Source: Hyphomicrobiales bacterium (lineage in GTDB: Bacteria; Pseudomonadota; Alphaproteobacteria; Rhizobiales; Rhizobiaceae). From it: 64,000 nucleotides of DNA. Position numbers and translations under genes: made by a program. A model generated the notes under the pieces. The model ran no database searches. It was not told where the DNA came from and was given only the letters and a program-made list of their open reading frames with translations. Of this stretch, positions 60,339-64,000 are shown piece after piece; position 1 is the stretch's first letter, and every line of letters begins with the position of its first letter. The stretch is taken from the NCBI GenBank assembly GCA_900489925.1, contig UEHQ01000009.1, positions 429,636 through 493,635 on the forward strand, written 5' to 3'.

Positions 60339-62795
60339 TCATGTACCACGCGGCTTTGCCCTTGTCGTCGGGGCGGCCTCATCGGGCCGCTCCGGCCAGG
60401 GATGCCTGGGGTAACGACCGCGCATGTCGGCGCGTACGTCCTTCCAGGATCCCGCCCAGAAGCCCGGCAGATCGCGGGTCGTCTGGATCGGGCGATGGGC
60501 TGGGGAGGTTAATTCCAGCAGCAACGGCAGACGCCCGCCGCCAATCGTCGGGTGCTGTTTCAGCCCGAACAGTTCCTGAACGCGGATCGTCAACGTCGGT
60601 TCTTCGCCATCATATTGGATGGGATGACGCTGTCCCGTCGGCGCCTCGAAGCGCGTCGGCGCCAGACGCGCAAGATCTCGCTGCAGTTCGTGCGGAACGA
60701 GCGCCATCAGCCCGTTCGAAAGACCGCCTGCCGAAATGTCCGAGAGGCCGCGCGCATCTGCCTGAAACGGAACGAACCATTCGTCCAGCCGGCCAAGCAG
60801 CGCCTCGTCGCTCATATCGGGCCATGGCGCCCCGATCCCACGATGAAGAAAGCCCAGCCGTTCGCGCAACTGCAATGCCTCCTTGGAGAAAGGAAGCTGG
60901 TTGATCCCGATATCACGAATGCCCTCGGCAAGCGCCTGCATCACGGAAGCGCCCGACGGGCGGGGCAAGGGCGTCTCATCGAAAACGATCGCACCGAGCC
61001 GCGTTGCGCGCCGCGCCCGGACCTGCCGGCTTTGCCGATCGAAGAAGGTCTGGTCGTCCGTCGAGATTGCCCCGGGCAGTTCGGCTTCGATGTCGCCACG
61101 CGAGACCTCGGCGGCCGCGAGAATGCGGCCTTGGGCCGCTCGACCGGTCAGGTCGGCAATCACGAGCATCTGGCTGCCAGCGAGTCGTTCGGTCTCGGGC
61201 AGCTCCGCGCCGCGACCGTTCGCCATGACGAAACGGCCCCTGCCGCCGCGCTGCAGCGCAATTCTGTCAGGAAAGGCATGCAAGAGAAGACGACCGGCAA
61301 GGCTCGGCTCATCAGCCTTCGTCACATCAAGCCCCCTGGCAAGCCTTGTCGCCAGCTGACGAGACGCTTCGGCGCGATCGCCGCGTTCGGATTTGAACCG
61401 CCGCATCCGGTCCTCGAGGTCGATGCTGCTGCCCCCCAACCCCTGTTCGGTCAAGAGGACGGCAAGCATGGCGGCATCGCGCGCGTGGCCCGTCTCGCCG
61501 GCGCCGACCACCATGGCCGCCAGCCGCGGCGGCAAGGCCAGGTCGCGGACCACCTTGCCATGCGGCGTCAACGCGCCGTCCTTGTCGAGCGCGCCCAGCT
61601 GTCGCAGCAGAGCGCGCGCCTCCTGGAGCGTCGTTTCGGGAGGCTGGTCGACGAACGCCAGGGACCGCGTATCCTGGACGCCCCAATGGGCAAGGTCGAG
61701 TACAAGGCCGGATAAATCGGTCGACAGAATCTGCGGCGGCGTGAAGGCCGGCAGCGCTGCTGTCTGCCCCTGGTGCCATAGGCGAATGGCGATCCCGGGT
61801 TCGGTACGTCCGGCACGACCCGCCCGCTGGTCGGCCGAAGCCCGCGAGACGCGCACCGTTTCCAGCCCGGTAATGCCGGTGGAAGCCTCGAACACCGGCA
61901 GCCGCTGCAGGCCGCTGTCGATGACGATCCGCACCCCGTCGATGGTGATGGAGGTTTCGGCGATTGACGTCGCCAGCACGATCTTGCGTGTCCCGGGCAG
62001 GGCAGGCCGAATGGCCGCGTCCTGTTCCTTTTGCGAAAGATTTCCGTAGAGCGGTGCGATCAGCGTCTGGCTTCCGAAACGACCTTCCAGTCGCTCGGCC
62101 GTGCGGGCGATCTCGGTCTGCCCGGGCAGAAAGGCGAGGATCGAGCCGCTTTCGCTCTGATGGGCCTCGGCGATCGCGCGCGTCATGGCATCTTCTATAC
62201 GCTCGCCGCCCGGCCTGTCCTGATAGCGGATATCGATCGGAAAGCTGCGCCCCATGCTCTCGATCACCGGCGGGTGGTCGAGCAGGTCGGCGATCCGCGC
62301 CACATCGAGCGTCGCCGACATTACCAGGATCCGGAGATCCTCGCGCAGCGCCGCCTGCACGTCGAGCGCCAGCGCCAGACCGAAATCCGCGTCGAGGGAA
62401 CGCTCGTGGAATTCGTCGAAAATGACGGTCGAAACGCCGGCCAGCTCCGGGTCGTCGAGAATCATCCGGGCAAACACGCCCTCGGTGACCACCTCGATCC
62501 GTGTTCGCGCGGAGATTCGGCTGTCGAGTCGCATGCGGTAGCCGACAGTCTCGCCGACCTGCTCTCCCAGCAGGGCTGCCATCCGACCGGCCGCGGCGCG
62601 CGCCGCCAGTCGGCGCGGTTCAAGGAGAATGATCCGGCCGTCGCCACGCCAGTCCTGATCCAATAGGTAGAGTGGAACAAGCGTCGTCTTGCCGGCGCCG
62701 GGCGGAGCGGACAAGACCGCGCGTGCGCGCGTCGCAAGAGCGACCGCGATGTCGGGAAGGACGTGGGAAACCGGCAGGTCCGGTAGAGAGCGCAT
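60339..62795 (-). CDS. hrpB: ATP-dependent RNA helicase HrpB
   Basis: DEAH-box helicase of the HrpB family, 818 aa. Walker A is SAPPGAGKTTLVPL near residues 29-42, the DEFHERS box is typical of the family, TSIAETSITIDGV and QRAGRAGRTEPG are the later motifs, and the C-terminal HrpB domain runs to the Lys/Arg-rich tail. The RNA substrate is unclear. It starts 6 bases before the end of the OCD gene, so both are likely co-transcribed. Confidence 0.95.
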   Translation of the reverse strand: MRSLPDLPVSHVLPDIAVALATRARAVLSAPPGAGKTTLVPLYLLDQDWRGDGRIILLEPRRLAARAAAGRMAALLGEQVGETVGYRMRLDSRISARTRIEVVTEGVFARMILDDPELAGVSTVIFDEFHERSLDADFGLALALDVQAALREDLRILVMSATLDVARIADLLDHPPVIESMGRSFPIDIRYQDRPGGERIEDAMTRAIAEAHQSESGSILAFLPGQTEIARTAERLEGRFGSQTLIAPLYGNLSQKEQDAAIRPALPGTRKIVLATSIAETSITIDGVRIVIDSGLQRLPVFEASTGITGLETVRVSRASADQRAGRAGRTEPGIAIRLWHQGQTAALPAFTPPQILSTDLSGLVLDLAHWGVQDTRSLAFVDQPPETTLQEARALLRQLGALDKDGALTPHGKVVRDLALPPRLAAMVVGAGETGHARDAAMLAVLLTEQGLGGSSIDLEDRMRRFKSERGDRAEASRQLATRLARGLDVTKADEPSLAGRLLLHAFPDRIALQRGGRGRFVMANGRGAELPETERLAGSQMLVIADLTGRAAQGRILAAAEVSRGDIEAELPGAISTDDQTFFDRQSRQVRARRATRLGAIVFDETPLPRPSGASVMQALAEGIRDIGINQLPFSKEALQLRERLGFLHRGIGAPWPDMSDEALLGRLDEWFVPFQADARGLSDISAGGLSNGLMALVPHELQRDLARLAPTRFEAPTGQRHPIQYDGEEPTLTIRVQELFGLKQHPTIGGGRLPLLLELTSPAHRPIQTTRDLPGFWAGSWKDVRADMRGRYPRHPWPERPDEAAPTTRAKPRGT

Positions 62796-62801
62796 CGGCG
62801 T

Positions 62802-63743
62802 TCAGGCCCGGATTGTCTCGTAGGCGAGGATGGCGCCGGCCAGATCCTCGAGCGCGGCCCCTACCGATTTGAAAAGCGTGATCTCCTCGCTGCTGGTTCG
62901 GCCGGGATGCGCACCCGTGACGAGTTCGACGAGCTCTGCCTTGATCGCCGCTTCCGTCAACACGCCGCTCTTCAGCGGCTGCACGATATCGCCCGCCTCG
63001 GTGAGCGCCCCAGCGCGGGTGTCGACAAAGACGCTGGATCTGCTGATCGCCATATCGTCGCTCTCACGCATGCTCGGCTTGAACGCCCCGATAAGATCAA
63101 GGTGAGCCCCGGCCTTCAGCCATTCTCCGGAAACGAGCGGCTCCGAGGAAAGGGTCGCACAGGAAACGACGTCGGCAGTCCGCACCGCGGCCTCTAGGTT
63201 GACGACGGCTTCTGCCTGAAGTCCGAGCGCGCGCGCCTCGGCGGCAATCGCTTCGGCGCTCTCCAGGTTTCGTCCCCAGATACGGAAGCGTTCGAGCGGG
63301 CGCGTCACCGCATGCGCCTGGAGAAGATTGATGGCGAGCCGACCCGTGCCGCAGACGAGAAGTTCTCTGGCATCCGGATGCGCGAGGTAGCGGGCCGCGA
63401 GCGCCGAGGCCGCGGCGGTCCGCCGGGCCGTAAGCTCGCCGCCGTCGATTGCGGCCAGCATCTCGCCGGTCTTGGCCGAAGAAAGCAGATAGGTACCGAA
63501 GATTGCCGGAAGCGCCCGCTGGGCGTTGTCGGGAAAAACCGAAAGGATCTTCACGCCGGCATACCGGCCCGGCACCCAGGCAGGCATCAGGAGCAGGGTG
63601 GCATTGCGCTCGCCCGGAACCTCCATGTCATGGTGGTGGCGCACCGGCGTGACGCAGGCACTTTCGAACATGGAAGCCAGCGCTTCGATCAAGGACGGCC
63701 AGGCAAGTGCGGCGCGCGTCTGTTTCTCGTCCAGGACAAGCAT
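62802..63743 (-). CDS. Ornithine cyclodeaminase / mu-crystallin family protein
   Basis: A 313-residue NAD(P)-dependent enzyme of the ornithine cyclodeaminase/mu-crystallin family, which also includes alanine dehydrogenase-type and pyrroline-2-carboxylate reductases. The Rossmann-like loop is LLVCGTGRLAINLLQAH, the substrate Lys/Arg segment is YAGVKILSVFPDNA, and DLIGAFKPSMRESDD is a family block. Which reaction it performs is not decidable here. ATG at 63743 follows a GAGGA site. It precedes hrpB on the same strand. Confidence 0.87.
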   Translation of the reverse strand: MLVLDEKQTRAALAWPSLIEALASMFESACVTPVRHHHDMEVPGERNATLLLMPAWVPGRYAGVKILSVFPDNAQRALPAIFGTYLLSSAKTGEMLAAIDGGELTARRTAAASALAARYLAHPDARELLVCGTGRLAINLLQAHAVTRPLERFRIWGRNLESAEAIAAEARALGLQAEAVVNLEAAVRTADVVSCATLSSEPLVSGEWLKAGAHLDLIGAFKPSMRESDDMAISRSSVFVDTRAGALTEAGDIVQPLKSGVLTEAAIKAELVELVTGAHPGRTSSEEITLFKSVGAALEDLAGAILAYETIRA

Positions 63744-64000
63744 TGGTCTATTCCTCTATATAGATAAGCTTTGGGCGGCCAAACTAGCGATTGGTTCGGG
63801 CCGCGCAAGCGTTCCGAGGCCCTTTCGATGCGTGGGGATCGATCGGTGATCGTCCCGCGTGGGGCAGGAAGCAAAAAATGGCGCACAATTCCTGGCCAGT
63901 TTCGCCCCAATCCTCACCCTCCCGGAATTCCCCTTGTGGAATCAGGATGTTACAAAAATGTCAAAAAACTTTGTTGGGGTGTGTTGACTTAAAAAGGTGT
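63744..64000. other. Right-edge intergenic region
   Basis: No gene is supported in these 257 bases. It is the upstream region of the ornithine cyclodeaminase-family gene on the minus strand. The last 50 bases are AT-rich and end with a TTGACTT that could be a -35 element for a gene beyond the window. Confidence 0.5.

Overview
The window is a gene-dense, moderately high-GC stretch of core chromosome from an alphaproteobacterium, most likely a member of the Rhizobiaceae (Rhizobium, Agrobacterium or Ensifer-like). This rests on the gene set and order: hemE next to an origin-like intergenic region and ppsR, ChvG/ChvI beside pckA and an HPr/EIIA/HprK cluster, ActS/ActR, a DivL-type kinase with Tyr at the phospho-acceptor site, MmcB, TimA, DUF1402 and DUF2852 proteins. 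No rRNA, tRNA, CRISPR array, insertion sequence or prophage gene was found. The species cannot be fixed from the sequence alone.

Layout. 1-2858 (minus): rho (C-terminus cut by the window edge), hemJ, hemE. 2859-3261: the probable chromosomal replication origin, with an AT-rich stretch, DnaA-box-like sequences and GANTC sites. 3262-6877 (plus): ppsR, maf, aroE, coaE, dnaQ, reading away from the origin on the other side. 6927-7989 (minus): secB, fxsA. 8117-10881 (plus): overlapping timA, mltA, smr-domain and XRE genes, then gyrB with its own promoter. 13514-19378: single genes (nitroreductase, DUF2218, glutathionyl-hydroquinone reductase-like GST, FAH-family hydrolase, intracellular PHB depolymerase, DUF2852, YgjP-type metallopeptidase). 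19454-24513 (plus): trpF, trpB, trpA, accD, folC. 24561-33958 (minus): trxA; addA and addB; a MurU-like nucleotidyltransferase; a TsaE-AmgK fusion. divL overlaps the fusion start. 36741-42203 (minus): ahcY, ptsH, EIIA-Man, hprK, chvG, chvI. pckA follows in the opposite direction, then arfB and alkB.

45298-49949 (minus): coaA, hisE, hisF, hisA, hisH, a DUF2628 membrane protein and hisB, a late histidine-biosynthesis cluster. 50128-56895 (plus): hslV, hslU, a secreted DUF1402 protein, a cytochrome P450 and malate synthase G. 56973-63743: an L,D-transpeptidase lipoprotein (minus), mmcB (plus), actR, actS, hrpB and an ornithine cyclodeaminase-family gene (minus).

Themes. Many genes overlap by 1, 4 or 8 bases, implying tight co-translation. 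Envelope and peptidoglycan functions recur (MltA, L,D-transpeptidase, MurU/AmgK recycling, DUF1402 with lytic-transglycosylase-like motifs, ChvGI), as do cell-cycle and replication functions (oriC, DivL, DnaQ, GyrB). I found no clearly new multi-gene system. The items most worth a second look are the origin region, the DivL Tyr substitution, the TsaE-AmgK fusion beside MurU, two operator-like palindromes (ahcY and pckA upstream regions) and the DUF1402 protein.
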